This document shows, piece by piece, positions 1-5,747 of a DNA stretch of 5,747 bases. The DNA is from an uncultured Lachnobacterium sp. (GTDB lineage: Bacteria > Bacillota > Clostridia > Lachnospirales > Lachnospiraceae). Position numbers and translations under genes: made by a program. The stretch is taken from NCBI GenBank assembly GCA_900552085.1, contig URYB01000183.1, forward strand, positions 1 to 5,747, in the 5' to 3' direction. Below the pieces are notes generated by a model. It saw nothing but the letters and a program-made list of their open reading frames with translations. It was not told where the DNA came from and ran no database searches. Every line of letters begins with the position of its first letter. The first letter of the stretch is position 1.

Positions 1-2388
1 AACACCTTTTTCTTTTGCCTCCGCAACCGTGTGGTCTAAAAATTCCTTGATTTTTGGATAGGTTTCAAAATAACTGTCGATATATCCCTGCGCTTCTTTC
101 TGTCCGATATCAAGATCCTGACTCAGACCAAATGCGCTGATTCCATATACAATACCAAAATTAACTGCTTTTGCATTTCGTCGCTGCAAATCAGTCACCT
201 CATCAAACGGTACATGAAATACTTTTGATGCAGTACTTCTGTGAATATCCTGATTCTCCCGGAACGCCTCAATCAACTGCTCATCTCCGGACATATGTGC
301 CAGGAGACGAAGTTCGATCTGTGAGTAATCAGAATCCACAAACAAATCTCCATCCAGCGGATGAAATACTTTACGAATCATTTTTCCAAGCTCGATACGG
401 ATTGGAATATTCTGCAAATTTGGATCCGTACTGCTGAGTCTTCCGGTTGCTGTAATCGTCTGATGAAATGTCGTATGGATCTTTCCCGTCTCATCAATGT
501 AATTGGCAAGTCCATCCGCATAGGTCGATTTCAGTTTGGCCAGTTTGCGATATTCTAATATATCCGCAACAATCGGATAATCACCTGCCAGTTTCTCCAG
601 CACTTCCGCAGAAGTGGAAAATCCTGTCTTGGTCTTTTTGCCATTCGGAAGCTGCATTTTTTCAAACAGAATCACGCCAAGCTGCTTCGGTGAATTGATA
701 TTGAACTGTTCACCCGCTTCTTCGTATATCTTCTGTTCCAGTTCCGTAATCGAAACCGAAAGCTTTTCACCGTACTCTTTCAGTGCATCCGCATCAATGC
801 TGATTCCCTGCCGTTCCATATCAGACAATACAAAAACAAGTGGCATCTCGATTTCACGGAAAAGCTGATCCATCCCCTGTTCTTTTAGTGATTCCATAAG
901 AACCGGATAGGATTTCCACGAAATATATACCTCATAGCAGGCATAATCCACTGCCTTTTTTTCATCTTCTGCAAGCACTTCTGCTACCGTTTTCTTTCCG
1001 AGTAAATCTGCTTTGCCCGGTACCATAAGTCCCAGGTAATCCTTTGCGACATCATCACATGGGTATTCGCCCTTTAGTGGATTCAACAAATAGGCTGCCA
1101 CTGTACGGTCAAAAAATCGATCTCTCTGCGCGCAATATGCATCCCAGTCCTCTGCTGCTTTTTCTTCATTCATCCATTCCAGATAAGGCAGCTGTGATTT
1201 CAAATCTGCTGTAAGCAGCTGCCCGCTTTTGCATGCAAACAGATGTGTCATCAAATCAGCGGCCGTAAGTTCATCTCCGGTAACAAACAAATATATGTCT
1301 TCCTCAGAAAAAGCCACTGCAAGTGCTGCGAATGCATTCTTCGGTGCAGCTGCAAACAAAAGCATCTGTCCGTCCGATTCCTGTTTGTTATCCGCATTTG
1401 GAATAACCGTAAAAGCAAGCGGCTTTTCATCCACTTTCTTCCAGATACGTTCTGTCTCTGCTTTTGTTTTTATTACCGTAAAATGCTCCTGGGCATTATT
1501 TTTCGGTGCGTCCACGGAAAATCGTCCCAAGAGATTCTTAAACTCCAGTTTCTTGCACATCAGATATGCTTCCGGTGTATAAAGCGCATCATTGGACGCT
1601 AACGCCGCCTCTGTAAAATCATACTCCACAGGAACATCCGTAATAATGGTCGCAAGCTTTTTGCTCATGACCGCCTGCTCCCAATATTCCACAATATTCT
1701 TTGAGGCACGCGGCGGACGGACAACTTCTGCATTCTCATGTACCGCCTCAATGCTTCCATATTGTGCGATCAGTGCTGTCGCTGTCTTTTCTCCAATGCC
1801 CGGAACACCAGGAATATTGTCCGCGGTATCCCCCATAAGTGCTTTGACATCGATAAATTCTTTTGGTGTGACCAGATAACGTGCTTTGACATCTTCTGCA
1901 AGATAATCTTCGATTTCCGTTCCAGTCTTTTTCGTTTTTGGAATACGGATTTTTACATGTTCCGTTGCAAGCTGCAACAAGTCTCTGTCTCCGGATACCA
2001 CCGACACATCCATGCCTTCCCGCTCGCCCATTCCAGCAAGTGTTCCAAGCAGATCATCCGCTTCGTAGCCTTCCATCTCGATAATGCGTACGCCCATGGC
2101 GGTCAGCATCTCTTTGATCATCGGCACCTGCTGCCGCAGGGCATCATCCATCGGTGAACGCGTACCTTTGTAGGCATCAAACATCTTGTGCCGAAACGTT
2201 GGTGCATGAACATCAAAAGCCACTGTCAGATAGTCCGGCTTTTCCTCTTCCAATATTTTAAACATAATATTCAAAAAGCCATACACGGCATTGGTGTGCA
2301 ATCCTTCTGAATTTGTGAGATCCGGCAATCCAAAAAATGCACGGTTCAAAATGCTGTGTCCATCGATCAGTACCAGCTTTTTACTCAT
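1..2388 (-). CDS. polA: DNA polymerase I, C-terminus cut by window edge
   Basis: Family A DNA polymerase that fills repair gaps and removes RNA primers from Okazaki fragments. The frame is open for 796 codons from ATG at 2388 to the left edge, with no internal stop. Residues 1 to about 290 are the 5'-3' flap nuclease: LIDGHS near the start, EADD, SGDRDLLQL, and the helix-hairpin-helix stretch GDTADNIPGVPGIGEKTA from residue 186. About 300-490 is the 3'-5' exonuclease-like domain, which looks inactive: T327-V-I replaces the DxE motif, Q399 stands where E. coli has Asp424, and Y482/E486 where it has Tyr497/Asp501. The polymerase domain follows, with TGRLSSTDPNLQNIP, motif A (DYSQIELR, catalytic D687) and motif B (K740, F744, Y748, equal to E. 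coli K758, F762, Y766). Phe744 predicts discrimination against dideoxynucleotides. Motif C (His-Asp-Glu) and roughly the last 100 residues lie outside the window. It starts 38 bases after the aminopeptidase stop, with no terminator between, so it is probably co-transcribed. Identification is essentially certain. Confidence 0.97.
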   Translation of the reverse strand, partial: MSKKLVLIDGHSILNRAFFGLPDLTNSEGLHTNAVYGFLNIMFKILEEEKPDYLTVAFDVHAPTFRHKMFDAYKGTRSPMDDALRQQVPMIKEMLTAMGVRIIEMEGYEADDLLGTLAGMGEREGMDVSVVSGDRDLLQLATEHVKIRIPKTKKTGTEIEDYLAEDVKARYLVTPKEFIDVKALMGDTADNIPGVPGIGEKTATALIAQYGSIEAVHENAEVVRPPRASKNIVEYWEQAVMSKKLATIITDVPVEYDFTEAALASNDALYTPEAYLMCKKLEFKNLLGRFSVDAPKNNAQEHFTVIKTKAETERIWKKVDEKPLAFTVIPNADNKQESDGQMLLFAAAPKNAFAALAVAFSEEDIYLFVTGDELTAADLMTHLFACKSGQLLTADLKSQLPYLEWMNEEKAAEDWDAYCAQRDRFFDRTVAAYLLNPLKGEYPCDDVAKDYLGLMVPGKADLLGKKTVAEVLAEDEKKAVDYACYEVYISWKSYPVLMESLKEQGMDQLFREIEMPLVFVLSDMERQGISIDADALKEYGEKLSVSITELEQKIYEEAGEQFNINSPKQLGVILFEKMQLPNGKKTKTGFSTSAEVLEKLAGDYPIVADILEYRKLAKLKSTYADGLANYIDETGKIHTTFHQTITATGRLSSTDPNLQNIPIRIELGKMIRKVFHPLDGDLFVDSDYSQIELRLLAHMSGDEQLIEAFRENQDIHRSTASKVFHVPFDEVTDLQRRNAKAVNFGIVYGISAFGLSQDLDIGQKEAQGYIDSYFETYPKIKEFLDHTVAEAKEKGV

Positions 2389-2394
2389 TCATAA

Positions 2395-2402
2395 CTCCTT
2401 CT
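2395..2402 (-). promoter_or_regulatory. Ribosome binding site of polA
   Basis: AGAAGGAG sits 6 bases before the ATG at 2388. It decides between two close ATGs: the one at 2392 is only 2 bases from the site and runs into TAA after three codons, while the one at 2388 opens the full polA frame. Confidence 0.8.
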
Positions 2403-2426
2403 TGTCCCCGCCAACCGGTGACTGTT

Positions 2427-4211
2427 TTATATTTCTCTGGTTGCTTCTTTCAACCACTCCAGTTCGTCCCCCTCAAGATAAGGAGAGACCACCGTATATA
2501 CTTTTTTGTGATAAGCGTTCAGGCGCGCCCTCTCTGTCTCTGTCATCTGCTGCGGCACTACCGCATCCAGATCAAACGGTACATACGTTATATTTTCAAA
2601 ATGCATAAACTGTCCATAAGAATTTTTCTCATCCTTACAGCATACCAGTTCATTTTCCAGACGGATTCCATACTGTCCCTCAATATAGATGCCCGGCTCA
2701 TCGGTTGTTACCATACCTTCTTCCAAAATGCATTCTTCACTCACCGGAGACTTTTTCCAGCGAAACGCATTCGGTCCCTCATGAACACTTAAAGTATAGC
2801 CGACACCGTGTCCCGTGCCATGCTTATAATCAAGTCCGGCTTCCCACAAAGGCTCTCTTGCCACAATATCAAGATTTCTTCCCGAACATCCATACAAAAA
2901 GCGCACATTCGCAAGATTCATATTGGAACGGCACACACGGGTATAATTTGCCTTCATCTCATCCGTAAGCGGTCCAAGTGCAAATGTTCTCGTAATATCT
3001 GTCGTTCCTTCCAGATAGTGTCCACCGGAATCCACAAGAAGAAAACCTTCCGGTTTCAGGGGAACATCGGTCTCTTCCGTTGCCGCATAATGAACAATTG
3101 CCCCATGTTCTGCATAACCTGCAATCGTCTCAAAGCTCAGATCAAGAAAACCTTCCTGCTGGCTGCGAAGATCTGCAAGATAATCTGCCACAGAAATTTC
3201 TGTCATTGGTATTTTTCCCACATTTTTCTTCAGCCAATACATGAATTTGCACATTGCAACTGCATCTTTTATGTGTGCATCCTTAATATGTCCAATTTCT
3301 GTTTTATTTTTTACTGCTTTCAGTTTTTCGGTAGGATCTGCCGCCTCTATAATCTCATTGGAAGAAGAAATACTCCTTCTTGTCCGGTAATTGATCACTG
3401 CCGGATTCAACAGAATCGTCTTATGTTCCATCGTCGCAACATATGCATAAAAAGAATCATAAGGCATTGTCTGTATCTGATTCGCATGCAGATACTCCTG
3501 CATCGTTGCATCTAAAATCTCTTCCTGTACAAACCAGATGCATTCTTTTTCCGTCAGCAGAACATAAGAAAGCACTACCGGCACATAGCTGATATCATTA
3601 CCTCGTACATTTAACAGCCAGGCAATATCCGAAAGAGATGAAAGGATGTAGGTATCCGCTCCCTTTTCTTTCATGATCCGGCGTACATCGGCGCATTTGT
3701 CTCCTGTACTTCTTCCGCTGTATGCCTCATCAAGAATCCAGGCTGGTTCTTTTGCCATCAGTGGGCGATCCTCCCAGATGGCATCCACCAGATCTTCTTC
3801 TGCCGATACAAACGCCTTCTTTTCTGCCTCGATTTCTTCTAATCTGGCACCCCAGCGCGCATTGACAACACGTCCGTCAAATCCGATTGTCTCGCCTTCC
3901 CTGAGATTCTTTTCAATATATTCATTCACAGTAGGAACGCCTTCCTCTCCCATGCGGTACAAAGTAATGGTCGTTCCTTCTAATTGTCTGGCGGCCTGCA
4001 CAAAATATCTTCCATCCGTCCAAAGCCCAGCCTTTGTCATCGTAATCACCGCCGTACCGGCTGACCCGGTAAAGCCGGTGATATACTTTCTTGCCATAAA
4101 ATACTCTCCAACATATTCCGATTCGTGAAAATCCGAAGTTGGAACAACGTACAGAGCAATATTATGCTTTTTCATCTCTCTGCGAAGCGCTGCAAGTCTC
4201 TGCGGAATCAT
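2427..4211 (-). CDS. Xaa-Pro aminopeptidase (aminopeptidase P, M24B), three-domain type
   Basis: Cytosolic metallopeptidase that releases the N-terminal residue from peptides with proline in position two, serving peptide turnover. The 594 residues match the long, eukaryote-like aminopeptidase P (human APP1, about 623) rather than the shorter E. coli PepP. Domains: creatinase N-terminal domain (about 5-130, with the family motif GFTGSAGT), a second creatinase-like domain (about 155-310), the pita-bread M24 catalytic domain (about 315-530) and the M24 C-terminal domain (about 534-594). All five metal ligands are visible: D394 and D405 (VDSGGHYLEGTTDITR), H468 (HGTGHGVGY), E505 (DEPGIY) and E519 (GIRLENE). 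H374, H464 and H477 match the human catalytic and proline-binding histidines 395, 485 and 498. The enzyme should therefore be active, probably with Mn2+. No signal peptide is seen. The start overlaps the upstream thioesterase stop as ATGA, which favours translational coupling. The symbol pepP is often used, but this is not the short E. coli type. Confidence 0.95.
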   Translation of the reverse strand: MIPQRLAALRREMKKHNIALYVVPTSDFHESEYVGEYFMARKYITGFTGSAGTAVITMTKAGLWTDGRYFVQAARQLEGTTITLYRMGEEGVPTVNEYIEKNLREGETIGFDGRVVNARWGARLEEIEAEKKAFVSAEEDLVDAIWEDRPLMAKEPAWILDEAYSGRSTGDKCADVRRIMKEKGADTYILSSLSDIAWLLNVRGNDISYVPVVLSYVLLTEKECIWFVQEEILDATMQEYLHANQIQTMPYDSFYAYVATMEHKTILLNPAVINYRTRRSISSSNEIIEAADPTEKLKAVKNKTEIGHIKDAHIKDAVAMCKFMYWLKKNVGKIPMTEISVADYLADLRSQQEGFLDLSFETIAGYAEHGAIVHYAATEETDVPLKPEGFLLVDSGGHYLEGTTDITRTFALGPLTDEMKANYTRVCRSNMNLANVRFLYGCSGRNLDIVAREPLWEAGLDYKHGTGHGVGYTLSVHEGPNAFRWKKSPVSEECILEEGMVTTDEPGIYIEGQYGIRLENELVCCKDEKNSYGQFMHFENITYVPFDLDAVVPQQMTETERARLNAYHKKVYTVVSPYLEGDELEWLKEATREI

Positions 4212-4672
4212 TCCACATCCTCCTTCATCTCAAAGAACTTTGTATCCAGTTCCGGATACATGCGCTTAAGTGAAATTGGCTTTCCTGCACGATTCAAAAA
4301 GCAATGGCTGCTGCTTCCAGTCGTGCGCAGCTCTCCGGTTTCTTTATCGGTCATAACATATTCCACTTCCATTTTGATACCATTGTATTTTACAAGTTTT
4401 GTCTGAATTACAACGGTATCATCAAAATGAACCATACTGTGATAATTCACAGAAATCGAGAGTACCGGACTTATAATCTCCATTTCTTCCATCTGCTTGT
4501 AGTTTAGTCCCATCTGATCCATCAGATCCATACGGGCTTCCTCCATCCATTTCACATAGTTACTGTGATGGATGATTCCCATCTGATCTGTCTCATAATA
4601 TTTTGCATGATGCTCATATGGGCGTAATTTTACGTCTGTTGCCGGTCTTGCAAGTTCAATTTCCTGTTTCAT
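4208..4672 (-). CDS. Acyl-CoA thioesterase, 4-hydroxybenzoyl-CoA thioesterase/YbgC type
   Basis: Single hotdog-fold enzyme of 154 residues that hydrolyses an acyl-CoA (or acyl-ACP) thioester; the substrate cannot be read from the sequence. The signature is YYETDQMGIIHHSNYVKWME at residues 25-44. D29 aligns with the catalytic Asp of the 4-hydroxybenzoyl-CoA thioesterase family, and the following HHSNY with the conserved FH/YHxxY segment at the start of the central helix. The rest alternates as expected for the beta-sheet (VLSISVNYHSMVHFDDTVVI, then MEVEYVMTDKETGEL). Family members are usually 130-150 residues and act as dimers or tetramers in the cytoplasm. An in-frame ATG 51 bases upstream (4723) would add a Cys-rich leader, but that ATG lies between the -35 and -10 of the likely promoter and has no good ribosome site, so the start at 4672 is preferred. 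The stop overlaps the aminopeptidase start (ATGA). Fatty-acid or aromatic acyl-CoA housekeeping are both possible roles. Confidence 0.88.
   Translation of the reverse strand: MKQEIELARPATDVKLRPYEHHAKYYETDQMGIIHHSNYVKWMEEARMDLMDQMGLNYKQMEEMEIISPVLSISVNYHSMVHFDDTVVIQTKLVKYNGIKMEVEYVMTDKETGELRTTGSSSHCFLNRAGKPISLKRMYPELDTKFFEMKEDVE
4219..4225 (-). promoter_or_regulatory. Ribosome binding site of the aminopeptidase, inside the preceding gene
   Basis: AAGGAGG lies 7 bases before the ATG at 4211, within the last codons of the thioesterase. Its strength and spacing fix the aminopeptidase start and show that the two genes are arranged for coupled translation. Confidence 0.75.
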
Positions 4673-4680
4673 CGTCAAAT

Positions 4681-4687
4681 ACCTCCT
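4681..4687 (-). promoter_or_regulatory. Ribosome binding site of the thioesterase
   Basis: AGGAGGT, a near-perfect anti-16S match, lies 8 bases before the ATG at 4672. It settles the start against the in-frame ATG at 4723. Confidence 0.85.
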
Positions 4688-4711
4688 ACAACATGTACTA
4701 CACTGTGTTTT

Positions 4712-4740
4712 ATTATGACACAACCCGGCAGAAAATTCAA
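4712..4740 (-). promoter_or_regulatory. Vegetative-type promoter for thioesterase-aminopeptidase-polA
   Basis: On the minus strand, TTGAAT (4740-4735) and CATAAT (4717-4712) are separated by exactly 17 bases. A TGT just before the -10 gives an extended -10 element. Transcription would start near 4705, leaving a leader of about 33 bases before the ATG at 4672. The -35 lies right after the stop of the 36-residue gene, so the downstream unit can be expressed independently of it. A dyad TGTGT-N9-ACACA (4704-4722) spans the -10 and might bind a repressor, but the arms are short. This is inferred from consensus matching only. Confidence 0.65.
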
Positions 4741-4746
4741 CGTAAC

Positions 4747-4857
4747 TTAGCCCTCTATTTCTTCATACATTTCTGCGTAATCGCTTTCATCTGCAAAAAG
4801 TACATACTGTCCGTCTACATATCCCATATATCCGCTTTCTACTACATATCCCTTCAT
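4747..4857 (-). CDS. 36-residue acidic Tyr-rich peptide, function unknown
   Basis: I cannot assign a function. The peptide starts MKGYVVESGYMGYVDGQY and continues with VLFADESDYAEMYEEIEG. It has six tyrosines, nine acidic residues and one lysine, so it is strongly negative. There is no signal peptide, membrane segment or cysteine. The N-terminal half looks beta-prone with repeated GY(x)G units, and the C-terminal half looks like a short acidic helix. The start at 4857 is chosen because GGAGG lies 8 bases upstream; an in-frame ATG at 4935 would place its first codons inside the terminator hairpin of the preceding gene and lacks a ribosome site. From memory, similar short proteins (ESGYMG(Y/F)VNG(K/Q)Y-like, followed by LFA(S/T/D)ESDY) are annotated as hypothetical in Lachnospiraceae; I could not check this. 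It lies between the transporter terminator and the thioesterase promoter, with no terminator seen after it, so read-through into the next unit is possible. Coding is likely because of the ribosome site and the coherent composition. Confidence 0.72.
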   Translation of the reverse strand: MKGYVVESGYMGYVDGQYVLFADESDYAEMYEEIEG

Positions 4858-4865
4858 CTGTTTTT

Positions 4866-4870
4866 CCTCC
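4866..4870 (-). promoter_or_regulatory. Ribosome binding site of the 36-residue gene
   Basis: GGAGG (context AACGGAGG) lies 8 bases before the ATG at 4857, an optimal spacing. It supports a 36-residue product over a 62-residue one. Confidence 0.75.
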
Positions 4871-4887
4871 GTTCTTCTGATGAAAGA

Positions 4888-4916
4888 ATTATCGCAGATA
4901 TGGTGTACCATAATAC
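4888..4916 (-). promoter_or_regulatory. Possible promoter of the 36-residue gene
   Basis: TGC followed by GATAAT (4893-4888) resembles an extended -10 element. The hexamer 17 bases upstream (GTATTA, 4916-4911) is a poor -35. Transcription would begin near 4881, about 24 bases before the start codon. The position just after a strong terminator makes a promoter here logical, but the match is weak. Confidence 0.35.
4899..4912. repeat. Palindrome TATGGT-GT-ACCATA, possible operator
   Basis: Perfect 6-base arms with a 2-base centre lie between the -10 and the proposed -35 of the possible promoter for the 36-residue gene. The position suits a repressor site. I do not recognise the motif as that of a known regulator, and one 12-base match in a short AT-rich gap could be chance. 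Confidence 0.3.
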
Positions 4917-4923
4917 GGACACC

Positions 4924-4951
4924 AAAAGAAAGCACACGCTTTCGCGTGTGC
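4924..4951 (-). terminator. Intrinsic terminator after the phosphate transporter gene
   Basis: On the minus strand, GCACACGC pairs perfectly with GCGTGTGC around a GAAA tetraloop (GNRA type), followed at once by TTTCTTTT. The hairpin starts 13 bases after the transporter stop. This separates the transporter transcript from the genes to the left. Confidence 0.88.
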
Positions 4952-4964
4952 CATACAATCTTAT

Positions 4965-5747
4965 TTACTTTTCTTTATTCTTCTTTTCTTTTTTTCCAGT
5001 GGAAATATTATATTTGCTTGCATATTCATCAAAGCACTTCAGGTAAGCATCATCTTTCATATGACGCACGCTCTTTAAATATTCATGTGTGTCAAATTCA
5101 GATGTCTCTGTCTCGATCATTGCAACCGCTACGTTAGAACAATGTGCCGCAATTCTCTCCAGATTTGTCAACAGATCATTGAATGCAAATCCCTGCTTAT
5201 ATTCACATTTTCCTTCACGTAAACGTGTTACATGGCGATTCTTTAAATCATTGCACAGAATTCCAATCAATTCACGTAAAGGCTCGATTTTCGATGCCAT
5301 CTCCAGATTATCCTCGCAGAACGCATCTACCGTCAGATCTACGATTTCACGAACTGCAGCCTCTAATACTTTAATTTCATTCTTTGCGGAATCCGAAAAT
5401 GAAATCTTCTTTTCTACAATCTCGTTTGCGACCTTGGAAATATTGACTGCATGGTCACCCAGACGTTCAAAGTCACTGATCGTATGTAAGAACTTCGAAA
5501 CCTGCTGGGTCTGTGACATGGACATCTCCTGTCCCGTCAGCTGCATCAGATACGTTCCAAGCTTATCCTCGTACTTATCGATCAAATTTTCTTTTTCCTG
5601 TACTTTGTTGTACTTGTCCTGTGAATAATCACTCAAAAGAGAAAGCGCGCGGTTAATATTCTTGCGTGCCTTCTTTGCCATACCATTGACCGCTGTATGA
5701 CTCTGTCCAATTGCGAGTGCCGGATAGGAAAGGAAACGCTCCTCAAG
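4965..5747 (-). CDS. Na+/phosphate cotransporter family protein, PhoU-like C-terminal part (5' end outside window)
   Basis: The last 260 residues are visible. They form a helical PhoU-type domain with two repeats. The first carries SDFERLGDHAVNIS (about visible residues 91-104) and the second NLERIAAHCSNVA (bases about 5127-5165), matching the E/DxxxD-type metal-binding signature, which is weaker in the second copy. The tail is Lys-rich (GKKEKKNKEK). An ATG at 5681 could suggest a 238-residue PhoU, but the frame stays open for another 22 codons to the edge and these encode LEERFLSYPALAIGQS. That resembles the LDERxLxxPxxAL linker joining the NptA/YjbB-type transmembrane Na/Pi cotransporter domain to its PhoU tail, and no good ribosome site precedes 5681. 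I therefore read this as the end of a membrane phosphate transporter whose soluble tail probably senses or gates phosphate flux. The transmembrane part is not visible, so this rests on inference. An intrinsic terminator follows the stop directly. Confidence 0.82.
   Translation of the reverse strand, partial: LEERFLSYPALAIGQSHTAVNGMAKKARKNINRALSLLSDYSQDKYNKVQEKENLIDKYEDKLGTYLMQLTGQEMSMSQTQQVSKFLHTISDFERLGDHAVNISKVANEIVEKKISFSDSAKNEIKVLEAAVREIVDLTVDAFCEDNLEMASKIEPLRELIGILCNDLKNRHVTRLREGKCEYKQGFAFNDLLTNLERIAAHCSNVAVAMIETETSEFDTHEYLKSVRHMKDDAYLKCFDEYASKYNISTGKKEKKNKEK

Noticed and set aside
1229..2157. Several overlapping plus-strand open frames of 95-139 codons
   Set aside because: All are antisense to polA, whose frame was checked codon by codon without a stop. 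Their Ser/Cys/Phe-rich translations show no recognisable domain.
2389..2426. Possible terminator or regulator site in the aminopeptidase-polA gap (ACCGGT palindrome)
   Set aside because: The arms are three bases and no T-tract follows on either strand. The gap is accounted for by the polA ribosome site and a short spacer.
2808..3515. Plus-strand open frame of 235 codons, rich in Cys, Ile, His and Arg
   Set aside because: It lies wholly opposite the aminopeptidase, whose catalytic motifs are intact on the minus strand. Its composition is that of an antisense shadow, and no ribosome site or family motif was seen.
4056..4079. Inverted repeat ACCGGCT-N10-AGCCGGT inside the aminopeptidase gene
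   Set aside because: It encodes the conserved GFTGSAG stretch with repeated Gly and Thr codons. There is no T-run after it, so it is a coding by-product, not a terminator or attenuator.
4858..4964. Possible small RNA in the gap after the transporter gene
   Set aside because: The only strong hairpin is the intrinsic terminator of the upstream gene. The rest is explained by a possible promoter and the ribosome site, with no further terminator that could end a separate RNA.
4603..5046. Plus-strand frame of 147 codons crossing the intergenic regions, hydrophobic in its second half
   Set aside because: It crosses the terminator, the 36-residue gene and the promoter antisense. The hydrophobic look comes from Phe/Tyr codons opposite Lys/Glu-rich coding, and no ribosome site supports it.

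Overview
The window looks like ordinary chromosomal housekeeping DNA from a low-to-mid GC Gram-positive anaerobe. A member of the Clostridia, probably Lachnospiraceae, fits best. This is inferred from strong AGGAGG-type ribosome binding sites, a PolA with a decayed proofreading domain, a three-domain aminopeptidase P, and a tiny Tyr-rich peptide whose style I associate with gut Clostridia. No 16S rRNA or other decisive marker is present. Every supportable gene lies on the minus strand, so transcription runs from the right edge to the left edge.

Right to left: (1) 5747-4965 is the C-terminal part of a Na+/phosphate cotransporter-type protein with a PhoU-like tail. Its frame stays open to the right edge, so it is a truncated transporter gene and probably not a stand-alone PhoU. 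It ends in a clear intrinsic terminator (4951-4924). (2) 4857-4747 encodes a 36-residue acidic, tyrosine-rich peptide of unknown function, with a good ribosome binding site and a possible promoter and palindrome just upstream. (3) A good extended -10 promoter (4740-4712) appears to start a three-gene unit: a hotdog-fold acyl-CoA thioesterase (4672-4208), an Xaa-Pro aminopeptidase (4211-2427) coupled to it by an ATGA overlap, and DNA polymerase I (2388 to the left edge) 38 bases further on. PolA is cut by the window after 796 residues, before its last catalytic motif.

The three genes of the last unit have no obvious common pathway; the link is most likely shared transcription of housekeeping functions (acyl-CoA turnover, proline-peptide recycling, DNA repair and Okazaki-fragment processing). 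I found no CRISPR array, mobile element, tRNA, rRNA or recognisable riboswitch, and no non-coding gap longer than about 110 bases. I do not see an undescribed multi-gene system. The least-explained element is the 36-residue peptide gene with its own apparent control region.
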